Below are positions 1 through 10,131 of a stretch of 64,000 nucleotides of DNA, piece after piece. A program made the translations under genes and the position numbers. The stretch's first letter is position 1, and every line of letters begins with the position of its first letter. This DNA is from Diplosphaera chodatii (Eukaryota; Chlorophyta; Trebouxiophyceae; Prasiolales; Stichococcaceae), in NCBI GenBank assembly GCA_032358165.1, contig JAALGY010000041.1, positions 2,542,001 through 2,606,000 on the forward strand. Reading direction: 5' to 3'. The notes under the pieces are model-generated. The model saw only the letters and a program-made list of their open reading frames with translations, searched no databases and had not been told where the DNA came from.

Positions 1-300
1 TGCTACCTGCAGAAAAGCCGATACCGTTCAAGAGCTCATGTACGCTGCCTACACTGCCAGTCGGAGGTGCTTGGGAGCCTTCCGTATCCAACTGAGCAAG
101 AAAACCCGTGTGATGCCGTGCGCTGCTTGATCTGTGCATGGTCCTGCCGTCTGCGCCAGGCCACAGCAATCCTGCTGGTGACGGCTCCATAGACCACTCA
201 GAGTGCGAGAACCTCCTGTTCATGACCGAGTTTTGTTGCTGACCACCTAGAAAGCATCAGCCTCTGTTGAAAACGGATGCGGCAGTAGCGGCGCGCTGCC
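1..300. other. Upstream flank of PPWD1; no gene seen
   Basis: No coding pattern or recognisable protein is visible on either strand. The stretch ends directly at the PPWD1 start codon, so its right part is presumably promoter and 5' leader. The left edge could be the tail of a gene outside the window, but nothing here proves that. Confidence 0.5.
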
Positions 301-3300
301 ATGGCGGACGCTGCCAGCAATGGCAGCTCCGAGCGGGAGCGGGACGCGGACAACGCTGTCGCGGGCCTTGACCCTATAGCAGGTGGGTCCGCGACGGAGC
401 CGCACACGCCTTCTTGCATCTCCTTTTACACGGCAGCCTGGCGCCGCACGCGTGGCATGGGCGGTGCCTGAATGTTGTGGGGGAACGTGCAGAGGAGGGG
501 GAGCCAGAGGGCGAGGATGGGGATCTCGCGGGGCCGCCGGCCCCTGGACCCGAGGACGCCTCGGAAGGGGAGGACGGCTATCTGCTCGGCCCGGCGCCGC
601 CGCCAGCGAAGAAGCGAAAGGTGCAGCGCCAGTTTGCATTTGCAACACACCTAGGCTATCTTGCAACATCGAAAAGGTGGCAGGAGCAGTACAACATGCC
701 AATACGTACACATGCGGCGAAGCGGGTTGCACTTGCATTGTAGGTGCTGGAGCACGAGGCGGCGTACTTGGAGGGGGTGCCAGCAGCCAGCATGTACGAG
801 CGCAGCTTCATGCACCGCGACACGGTGACGCACGTCGCAGTTGCCGCCGCCTGCGACATGCTGCTGACGGGCTCCGCTGACGGCCACCTGAAGTTTTGGA
901 AGAAGCGCCCCAGCGGGGTGGAGTTTGTGAAGCATTTCCGGGCGCACAAGGGGCCTATCGATGGTGAGCTTTGTGCGATGCTGCTGCCATGATAACGTTG
1001 GTGCAGGTCGCGGCTTCTTTCAGATCTCTGTTGCTGCATCAAGAACGACCTGGGCTGATGTGTGGTGGCCGTGGCATGGCAACAGGCATGGCGGTCAGCA
1101 ATGACGGCTCGTTGCTGGTGACCATCTCCCGGGATCAGTCAGTGAAGGTCTTTGACGTGCCCGGCTTCGACATGGTGCTCATGCTGAAGCTGCCATTCGT
1201 GCCGAAAGCTGCCGAGTGGATATTCAGGGTGCGACGCCTGCATGTTTGGTGCCGGGGTACTGCTGCTCTGGGTTTGGGCTGAGCGTCCTGACATCCGCTT
1301 CACCATCGCACGCCTGCTGAACCTTGCCATCCTCTTGACTTGACCCTTGTCACATCATGCAGAGGGGCCAGGCACAGGCGAAGCTTGCCATCTCAGATGC
1401 GGAGTCGGGCACCGTGCATGTGTACGACGCACGCTCGGGCAGCAACGACCCAGTGGGCAGCTTCAGCGGGCACCGGCAGCCAGTGCAGGTCATGCGCTTC
1501 AACGAAGCGTGCAGCACAGTCATCTCAGTCGATGCCAAAGGTGCTCACATGCTTGGAAATGCAATGTTCAGCTTTCGTTCCCAAGGTTGCAGGCTCCGAG
1601 TTTGCGGGGTCACGATGGTCACAAAGACGGCAGCATGGCTCTGCAGGTGTCATCGAGTACTGGGACGCCAGCAGCCACGCCTTTCCGACAGACGTGGTGG
1701 CCTTCGACAGCAAGCTGGACACCGACCTGTACGCACTGGCGAAGGCCAAGACGACAGCGGCCAGCCTGGACGTCAGCGGCGACGGCACACAGTTTGCCAT
1801 GTTTTGTGCAGACAGGTATGCGGCCTGCCTCCACCTTGCCGGTTTACGAGAACGTGCAGGTTGTCGTCCAATGAGAAAGGCGCACTCTGACGCTATATGA
1901 AAGCTGCCACGTGCTTGATATCATGAGGTTGCTCTGCTTATGCTGTCGCGCAATTACATGTTCACACCAACGGACCTGCAGGAGGGTGCGGGTCTTCAGT
2001 TTTGCCAACGGCAAGCTGCGGCGCAGCTACGACGAGTCGCCGGAGGCCGCCGCGGAGCTGCAGCGCCACGGCGGCGAGGCGCTCAAGCTGGAGCCCATCG
2101 ACTTTGGGCGCCGCCTGGCAGTGGAGCGCGAGCTTTTCGCAGACGAAGAGGTGCGACATGTGGTGTTGGTGATGCGCTGCGCATCACAGAAAGTGCTATG
2201 CTCCTGTTCGACAGTGGCATGCAAGCTGCGTCATCAATTGCTGGTCTGATCACGTTGGGCATGGCCGTTGTCGCAGGCGCCTATGCCGAATGTCATCTTC
2301 GATGAGTCCGGCAACTTCATCATCTTTGCAGGCCTGCTGGGCATCAAGGTGTGAGTTGACACAGTGTGGTCACACAATCTGCTGGCGAAGCCTGCTTCCC
2401 GTGGGCGTTTCCTCAGCTGCCCAGCTCGCATTGACCACACCCTGCTGCCACCACCGTTGGGTTGCTGCTGGTGCCAGGTGGTGAACTTGGTGACCAATCG
2501 AGTGGCGCGGCTCCTGGGGAAGGTGGAAAATACGGAGCGCTTTCTGCGTGTGGCGTTGTACCAGGTGCACAGCTGCTGTCCCGGTGCCTGCGGCATGGCC
2601 TGGCAGGCCGCTCTCCTCTCAGCCCAGCAGAGCTTTCTGTGAATGCTCCACCTGCAAACGGTTGGCCTTGCTGCTAATCCCCCCTGCTGCGAGCTACAAA
2701 CTTAAAGCCGTCAGTCAAATTTTCTGGAGCCCGGCTTGGCATCGCGCAGGGCGGCGCCTCGAAGCTGCGGGCGAGGTCGGCGCGGCCGGGCAGCAAGCAG
2801 GGCGAGCGGGACCCGCTGCTGCTGACGTGCGCGTACGGCAAGCAGCGGCTTTACCTGTTCACGCCGCGCGAGCCGGAGGACGCGGAGGACGTGGGCGCCA
2901 GCAGGTGCGCCCAATGTGCTTCCTGCTGCCTGCCTTCTACTTATACTTTTGCATGATCAGAGGTGTGCACTAGAGGGTCTGCTGCGTCCTGCCGCATCGG
3001 CCGTGCACACGCCCATGTGCCTGTCCTGTTCAATTGATTCCGGGTGATGTGGTTTGCAACCTGTTGCAAGTGCTGCTGCATGCCTGACGCAATGTTGCAA
3101 CCCGTGCGGCAGGGATGTCTTCAACGAGAAGCCGACGGCAGACGAGCTGGTGCCGGTTGAGGACGATGGTGGGGCGGCGGCGGCGACGTTGCCGCGCGGG
3201 GCGGTCATTCACACCACCCGCGGGGACATCTGGGTTCGCCTGTTCCCGGACGAGTGCCCAAAGGTGCGACCGTGCAGCGTCATTGATCAGGCCTTGTTCA

Positions 3301-4089
3301 ATCGCTGTGCCAGGCTGCAGTATATGTGTAGCTGTCCCCAGAACTGCTGTTTTTGCTGCCAGCTGCAAGACCGCCTGCAATGTAGTACTGAAGCGGTAGC
3401 ACATCGCACCTGCAGACTGTGGAGAACTTCACAACGCATGCCCGCAACGGATACTACGACAACATCGTGTTCCACCGCGTCATCAAGGGCTTCATGCTGC
3501 AGACCGGAGACCCTCTTGGTGCGTCTGTTACAGCTGTCATCAAGCATTGCAGTCAGTATCGCATGGCAGGCTAGCCTGCGCTCTGCTCCAGCGGTTAGCC
3601 GTGCGTGAAACGGCTTCCCCGCACCGAGCCCAGTGTGTGATTGGAACACGACCACATGTAGGGGATGGCACTGGTGGGCAGTCCATCTGGGGTGGCGAGT
3701 TTGGGGACGAGATCAGCAGGGACCTGCGGCACGACCGGCCCTTCACCCTGTCCATGGCCAATGCGGGCCCGGGCACAAACGGCAGCCAGGTATCTGCATG
3801 TGATTCAGCTGCACCTCGTTTTGCAAGTGCACATGCCAACTGAGTTGCAGCATGCATATACAGCTCCGCACGCAGGGCAAGTGACACAGTGGTGGTGGAT
3901 CTCTTGCAGTTTTTCATCACGACGGTCCCAACACCGTGGCTGGACAACAAGCACACGGTGTTTGGCCGCGTGGTCAAGGGCACGGATGTGGTGCTCAACA
4001 TCGAGAAGGTGAAGACAGATCGCAACGACAAGCCCGTCGACGAGGTCCGCATGGTGAACATTGAGGCGAGAGCAACTGTGGAGACATGA
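301..4089 (+). CDS. PPWD1: WD40-repeat cyclophilin, PPWD1/CYP71 family (many introns)
   Basis: A nuclear peptidyl-prolyl cis-trans isomerase with an N-terminal WD40 propeller. In animals PPWD1 is spliceosome-associated; in plants CYP71 binds histone H3 and affects gene silencing. The first exon starts [16 protein letters not shown] at 301 and is followed by an acidic stretch and a basic KKRK patch near 610. WD40 exons run from about 745 to 2900, with pieces such as [17 protein letters not shown] and [13 protein letters not shown]. The C-terminal cyclophilin domain (about 3190-4089) is complete: [45 protein letters not shown] and [14 protein letters not shown]. The catalytic Arg, the hydrophobic pocket and the cyclosporin-contact Trp are all present, so it should be active. 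The stop is TGA at 4087-4089. Joins between exons are by eye; the family and both ends are secure. Confidence 0.94.
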
Positions 4090-4568
4090 GTGCCGCTTGG
4101 TCAGGAGATGGTGGATGGGTTGCGGGCATGAGGGCTCAGTGAAGGATGCATGCGGTGCTCTCTTTGCGCATGCTTCCTGTACGTGCGAAAAGCTGCCGGT
4201 ATAGCTTCAAGGAGACTGCTCAAAAGCATGTTGGACACAGCCTGGTACTGACTGACATTGCGAGCTCAAAGCAACGAGACTGCTGAAGAGCAGGAACATC
4301 AAAGTGTCGTGATGTCCGTCTGCAGCCGGTGGCATGCAAGCCACAAGCCCGCTGGGACGAGTCCTACTTCTGACATATAGCAATGGCTGATGCAAGATGC
4401 ACGATGGAGGCAGCTGACACCCTGCAGATCAGATGCTATCCGCAGTGCCATGCACCTGCTCAAATGCTGAGACCCCACTAGCTGGCCAGGTTGCCATGAT
4501 TGGCAGGACGCTGCAGTAGCATGGCCGTCGGCTGCACCCGCCATCGTCGCTGCGCTGCTGCGCCCCCC
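4090..4568. other. Convergent 3' intergenic region
   Basis: This lies between the stop codons of PPWD1 (+) and the PP2C phosphatase (-). It should hold both 3' untranslated regions. No coding pattern and no clear TGTAA poly(A) word in either direction were noticed. Confidence 0.5.
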
Positions 4569-7202
4569 TCACTTCTTGAACACCACTATGTTGGCGGTCA
4601 TATTGTCGCAGCCGATGCCGCGGGCCTCCTTGGGGTTCTTGGCCAGGCAGGCGTCCAGCAGCTCAACACAGATGGCGCCTGTCTCCATGCCACGATCCAG
4701 CCTCGTGTTGACGAATTCGACTGCCTGCGGTGACGCAACAGACGCATCAGACATGCAGGAGAGGAGCAACTGCGATGCGCAACCTTGCAAAGGCCGAGGC
4801 TTGTCGACACCCTTGGCTGGATACAAAATGGTGTAGTAGCACACCTGCTGGTTAGTCATCACATCCCAGATGCCGTCGCAAGCCAGAAGGAGGAAACGGT
4901 CGGCAGGCGTCAGCTGCACCCGGCGCACATCAGGCTGCAGGGGAAGACGCATCCTTAGGGTCAGCAGTGGTCGAAGAGCAGATGCCACTGCATGGCTGCC
5001 ACGATCACTGCTCTTAGCTAGACCAGACACAGGGCAAGTATTGCGGTGGGTCGGGAAGGGGCAGCGCATGGCCTACGTACCTGCGCAGTGATGATCTGCT
5101 TCTCGGGTGGAATATCCCCATTGCCCTTATACCGCAGATCCCCAATGGCACGCGACAGATTTAGATTGCCGTTCACCCGCGTAACACCGCCCACCTGCAG
5201 TAATGTCCGACGGAAAATGTAAATAAGCAACGACGCCGCTGCGTTGTGAACACCGCCTTGTGCTGCAGGGTTTTGGGCCTGAACAGTGGATCAGCCCACC
5301 TCACTGACAAAGCCGCCAGCGTCAGTGATGCGTTGCTTTTCAGAGGTGGACGCCGGCTTGTGGTCCTCGCTCAGCGCAACCGCTGTGCCGGCGCGCCCCA
5401 GCACCGCCCGCGAGTCGCCAGCATTTGCGACGAACAGCTCTCGTCCCTTCATCACCGCCACAACCGCTGTGCAGCCAACCTGCAGCAGGGGATATATGGG
5501 GTATATGGGGTAAGGGGATTACCGTGGTTGCCGCTCGGCCGCTGAGTCACAGGGGTGGCAGCCTCACATCGGCGAAAATTTGATATGCATGGTTGCTGCA
5601 CGCCGTGGCTACCTGGCCGCACTGCTCGCTGCTGGACTCCTCAGGGCTGCCGCTCAGCTTTGCTTCGTCCACTGGGCCTGTGCCTCCTGCCATGACGCCC
5701 CCCGGCCCGGTCAGGCGTCCAAGGGAACCCCTGCATCCGCGGCGCCTTGAGGTCAGCGTGTTGCAGGAGTTGATACAGCAGCACATGCTGCCATGCTAAC
5801 GTGAAGCTTGAATACTGCCGCAAAATGAGTGAAGTTGCAAACCACTCCTCAAGATGCCGGCGCTGACCTGCCAGCGCCACTGGGCGGCTGTTGTTGCTGC
5901 TGCTGCTGCTGTCCAATATTCCCGCCTGCTGCCCCTTCTGTCACCATGCGCTTGATCTCCAAGATGCGCTTCATGACGTCCAGGGTCTGCTGCTGCTCGG
6001 CTGTGGGCCCTTCTGCGCAACATGGGCAGGCAGGAGCTGTCGGTGGCGAGCTCTTCAAACAATGTCCGCTGCCGAGCTTGCACAGCAGTCTGCTGGGAAG
6101 CCCAGCTGCAAGCGATGCGTGGGCAGCACCCTGACCTGAATCCGGGCCAGCTGCCTCGGCGCTGCTCGCGCCGCTGTCTGAGGACGCTGCAGCGCCACCG
6201 GCTGCGGGGTCGGGCGTGCGGGCGGGTGCGCCGCGGTACCCCTCCAGCTCCGCTGCAAACTTCTCATCGCGCAGCATCTCGTCCATGCGATGGAACACCT
6301 GATATTGCACCGTGATCTGGTATCAGACGTTGGGCGCGCGCATGCAAGTGCGCTGGGCTGCATGCAAGTGCATTTGCTCTGTGCGTCAAGCGTTACGCCC
6401 AGGAAGCTACAGCGGTTGGCAAGGCGTACCCGCACAAGGCTCTCCCCCACTTTGCCCTGCTGATACTGCTCCAGCTGCATCAGCTCGTCCGCTATGTGAT
6501 CCTGGCAGAATTTGGCGACCTCTGCCCCGCCTGCAGAGCGAGTGGCCAGCTGTAGTGAGCCCCGAAGGGCGCCAGATCGGTGCGCATGCGTGAAGGGGCC
6601 CAGGCACCCCCTCTCCAGGCAGCTGTCACATCAAGGCAGAGCAGCGGTGCTTCGACCCGTCACACGCTATCTGTGGCCCCGGCAAGGGCTCCACAGCAGG
6701 GTGCACAGCACGCACCATGGCCATCGAAGACCCCAAAGATGCCGACTTCTGTGCCGTCCTGGAGCTGCGTCACCGCGACGTGCGCTGCACACACCAGAAA
6801 ATGTGATTGTCACACACTGCGACCTGTCAAGCGGTGTGTGTGTGCTGGCGCCAGACACACTTCAAGGCTGATCATACCCAGCACAAGTCAGCAGTTCCCG
6901 CGGCATGGGCGACAGCGCCTCCCACCGGCCTGCTCAGACCGTGTTACCAAGCCGCAAGCTGATGCAGCTGTTGGGCGGTCCACCCAGCGGCTGGCCGGCC
7001 GTGATCGAGTACTGCAGGAGGTCTGGCCGACACGGAGCACGGCGCCTGTAAAGGGCGCCGGGCAGGCGTCAAACAGGGGCGGCTCACCGTCTTCCATGGT
7101 CCTGCGCCAGCCTTGCATGCTGGACACCGCATACTGCACAGTTGCGCCCTCCCCAGTGACCGTCTCCTTTTCCGTCACCGGCTGGGAGAGGTAGGCCCCC
7201 AT
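4569..7202 (-). CDS. PP2C-family Ser/Thr protein phosphatase (PPM type)
   Basis: A metal-dependent serine/threonine phosphatase. The start at 7202 gives [13 protein letters not shown] and then [15 protein letters not shown], the usual beginning of plant and animal PP2C proteins of the PPM1A/PPM1G type; the Gly-2 makes N-myristoylation possible. The metal-binding DGHGG motif is rebuilt exactly across an intron ([10 protein letters not shown] near 6710-6760 plus GAEVAKFC near 6540). Further core motifs are [17 protein letters not shown] (about 5380-5440), [13 protein letters not shown] (about 5130), [17 protein letters not shown] (about 4850-4905) and [11 protein letters not shown] at the C-terminus. 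All acidic metal ligands expected from the family are visible. A long low-complexity insert (about 5600-6250), rich in Ala, Ser and Gln and including a polyglutamine run, separates DGHGG from the catalytic core, as in PPM1G-like enzymes with acidic inserts. The substrate is unknown. Confidence 0.93.
5491..5518. repeat. Short tandem repeat in a PP2C intron
   Basis: About two and a half copies of a TATATGGGG-like 9-mer. On the coding (minus) strand it reads as a C-rich pyrimidine tract just before a CTGCAG acceptor, so it probably serves as the polypyrimidine tract of that intron. Confidence 0.6.
5888..5911 (-). repeat. Polyglutamine-encoding CAG/CAA repeat
   Basis: Eight consecutive Gln codons in the PP2C frame, six CAG and two CAA, inside the disordered insert of the phosphatase. 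Such runs are prone to length change; the interrupting CAA codons would stabilise it. Confidence 0.85.
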
Positions 7203-7655
7203 CGCGCGCCTGGCAAGCTACACCGTCGGCATGGCCTCAGGACACAGCCAAAAATAGTGCTGTGAAAGAGCAGGCGCGCCGGGCCGCTGACTGCTGAAAG
7301 CGGCCCCTGCCCAGCCTGGGTGTCAACGCAACCTGCAGCCAGCAGCGATTTGCAGCCGCAGTGCAGGATCAAGCGCCTCCAAGAAGTCGAGTATCCAGCT
7401 CAAGACAGTTCCCGCACCTGCAGATTTGCCAGATGCTGCCCCTAAGTAACTTGCCGAGCTGGATGGGTTGAACCCTGCTCTCATCACGTGCCAGCCAGCC
7501 AGCAGCGCATGCCCCAAGAAGTCTTTGCCAGAACAACACGGCACAACTCAAGTATTGTCTATAGACGCATCGGTTGCATCCAGACATCCAGCCGCTGCAT
7601 GCGCAGCTCGATCGGGCGGCCGATCGCTGCACTGCCTTGACGCCGCCGCAGCGCC
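7203..7655. promoter_or_regulatory. Head-to-head promoter interval, PP2C / HisC
   Basis: Only about 450 bases separate two divergent start codons, so both promoters and 5' leaders must lie here. No TATA-like box or other element stands out with confidence. Confidence 0.35.
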
Positions 7656-9990
7656 ATGCAGGCACGAAGCTGGCCGGCGAGCAGGACCTGCACGCCCAGT
7701 AGCGACGCCTGCCTCGCCAGCAGCAGGCCCAGCTGCCTGAGGCGGGCCACTCGCATGGAGGCCACGGCCGCGCCGGAGCGGTCGCAGAACGGCGCCGCAG
7801 CCCCCGCAGCGGATCCCGCCCGGTCCTTCCTGCGGCCGCACCTGCTCAGCCTGGCGCCGTACACGCCCATCGAGCCGTTCGAGGTGCTGTCGCAGCGGCT
7901 GGGCCGCGCGCCGCAGGACATCATCAAGCTGGACGCCAACGAGAATCCATACGGCCCGCCGCCGGAGGTGCTGCAGGCGCTCGGGTCGCTGGAGTTCCCC
8001 AACATCTACCCGGACCCCGAGAGCCGCGCTCTGCGCGCCGCCCTGGGCAGCGCCGCCGGGGTGCCAGCCGAGAACCTGCTGGTGAGCAGGGCGGCCGCTG
8101 CCAGCAGCATCCGCCGGTGCAGCCATCACATGTTCCATGGGGTGCAACAGCTGCGTGCATACACCCTGGCGTCTCCTCCTGCGCGACTGCACCACCGTGC
8201 TCAGTTGCGCCAGCGCCGGACCGCAGGTGGGCTGCGGCGCGGATGAGCTCATCGACCTGCTGATGCGCTGCGTGCTGGACCCTGGGGACGCCATCGTGGA
8301 CTGCCCGCCCACCTTCACCATGTACGTGTTCGACGCCGCCGTCAACGACGCACGGGTGGTGACCGTGCCGCGCCTCGAAGGCTTCAGGCTGGACGTGGAA
8401 GGTGGGCGCCTCGCGGGGCTGTCTGCATGCACATGCAAGTGAACACACGGGATGCAAGCACATCGTTCCACATGCATGGCACACGGTGTCCACAGAACCG
8501 GACTTTGCATGTGTATTTCAGCTACTGGAACGGCTATCGACATGTTGTTCAGGTGTGGAGGCAGCAGTCAGGGAGCACAAGCCAAAGATCGTGTTCCTGA
8601 CGTCCCCCAACAACCCGGATGGCAGCACCATCAGCGAGGTGGACACCCGCCCTCATGTGTGTGCTGAGCACAAGCATGCAGGGTCTGGCAGCACAGGCAC
8701 CTAGCTAAATTGCTCGCATCAGGATGCGAGGATGCTGCGCCATGCCTGAGGCAGCTGGCATGGGCGCATGCAAGCCTGTGCGCGCCATCAGCAGGCTGGT
8801 TAAGACGAAATGCAACGTTACGGCAGGGGGACCTGCTGCGGGTGCTGGCGCTGCCGGTGCTGGTGGTGCTGGACGAGGCGTACGTGGACTTCAGCACGGA
8901 GCCCAGCCGCCTGGACTGGGTGTTGCGCCACGACAACCTGGTCGTGCTGCGCACCTTCTCCAAGTCCGCCGGCCTGGCAGGTGCGCCGAGGTTTTCAAGG
9001 TGCTCACTTCTGTGCGCTGACGCTCGACATCAGCACAAAACAGCGACCATCTGGCTAGGAATGTGCAACATCGGATGCACCTGCGGCTCGTCAGGCGGCG
9101 GCTGAGCCGAAATTCTAGACATCAGGCTGAGCAGTCCAGGTGACGTGCGCAGGGCTGCGGGTGGGCTATGGCGCCTTCCCCAAGTGCCTCATCACCTACA
9201 TGTGGCGAGCGAAGCAGCCGTACAACGTGTCAGTCGCGTCCGAAACGGCAGCCCGGGCAGCGCTCACCAACCCAGCGTATCTTGACGAGGTGGGTGTGGA
9301 TGGATGTCAAGCAGTGGCTTGACCGCCTCATGCGGGTTGGGAGCAGGCGTGGCGCTGTGCTGTGCGGCATCTTGGACATGAGCCGTTGGCTAACAGCTGT
9401 CTTCTTGCTTGTTGATGCAAAGACTGTGCCCCGGCGCGCAGGTGCGCACGGCGCTGATGGAGGAGCGGGAGCGGCTGTTCGGCGTGCTGCAGCAGTTCGA
9501 CTTCCTGGAGCCGTACCCCTCCCAGGCCAACTTCATCCTGTGCTCGGTGCGTCAATATCGACGCACAGGCCCCGCTCATTGACACCGGGACACAAAGACG
9601 CAGTACAGGAAGCTTGTGCGGCAAGCTCCTTCGTCCACAGGAGCACCACTGATCTGGGATCACTCTGCTCACTCCAGGGTATGTTTGTGCGCAGGTGTCT
9701 GGAGACCGCTCGGCGAAGGAGCTGAAGGATGCATTGGCAGCGGAGGGCATCATGGTGCGCGCCTGTTCACTGGCTTCAACTGTGTGGCACCTGTCACGTT
9801 CGGGTGGGTACTGGTTGCCAGTTCCACCACTTACCAACACGTTCATGGTTGACTTGGGCAACGACGCAGAGATGCTGTGCTGTTGCAGGTGCGCCACTAT
9901 GCGAAGGCCAGCCTGTCGAACTACATCCGCGTGTCGGTCGGGAAGCCAGAGCATACAGACGCGCTACAGGCAGTGCTGCAGCAACTGTGA
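7656..9990 (+). CDS. hisC: Histidinol-phosphate aminotransferase
   Basis: A PLP enzyme of histidine biosynthesis that converts imidazole-acetol phosphate and glutamate to histidinol phosphate and 2-oxoglutarate; in plants it is plastidial. The ATG at 7656 follows an in-frame stop at 7638 and opens an Arg/Ser/Ala-rich presequence of about 50 residues that fits a transit peptide. A second Met at about 7758 is an alternative start. The mature part begins [20 protein letters not shown] and [17 protein letters not shown], a family hallmark. Later exons give [43 protein letters not shown], the PLP-lysine motif [11 protein letters not shown] (near 8960) and the C-terminus [19 protein letters not shown]. 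All catalytic elements of a fold-type I aminotransferase are present. The stop is TGA at 9988-9990. Confidence 0.95.
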
Positions 9991-10010
9991 GCGGGTGTCC
10001 TGGAATGGTG

Positions 10011-10015
10011 TTACA
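10011..10015 (-). terminator. Putative TGTAA poly(A) signal for VPS54
   Basis: TGTAA on the minus strand, about 120 bases past the VPS54 stop. TGTAA is the usual polyadenylation word in chlorophyte algae. It lies just beyond the HisC stop, so the two convergent transcripts probably overlap. Confidence 0.45.
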
Positions 10016-10131
10016 GCAGTTTTGATTGCCATCTGGTTTTGCCAGCATCGGATTGAGACAGGACAAAACAGAAATGAAGGTATGGCAGACCCCGAGCTGC
10101 AACAACAATAGTTTCACCAATCAATATACAC

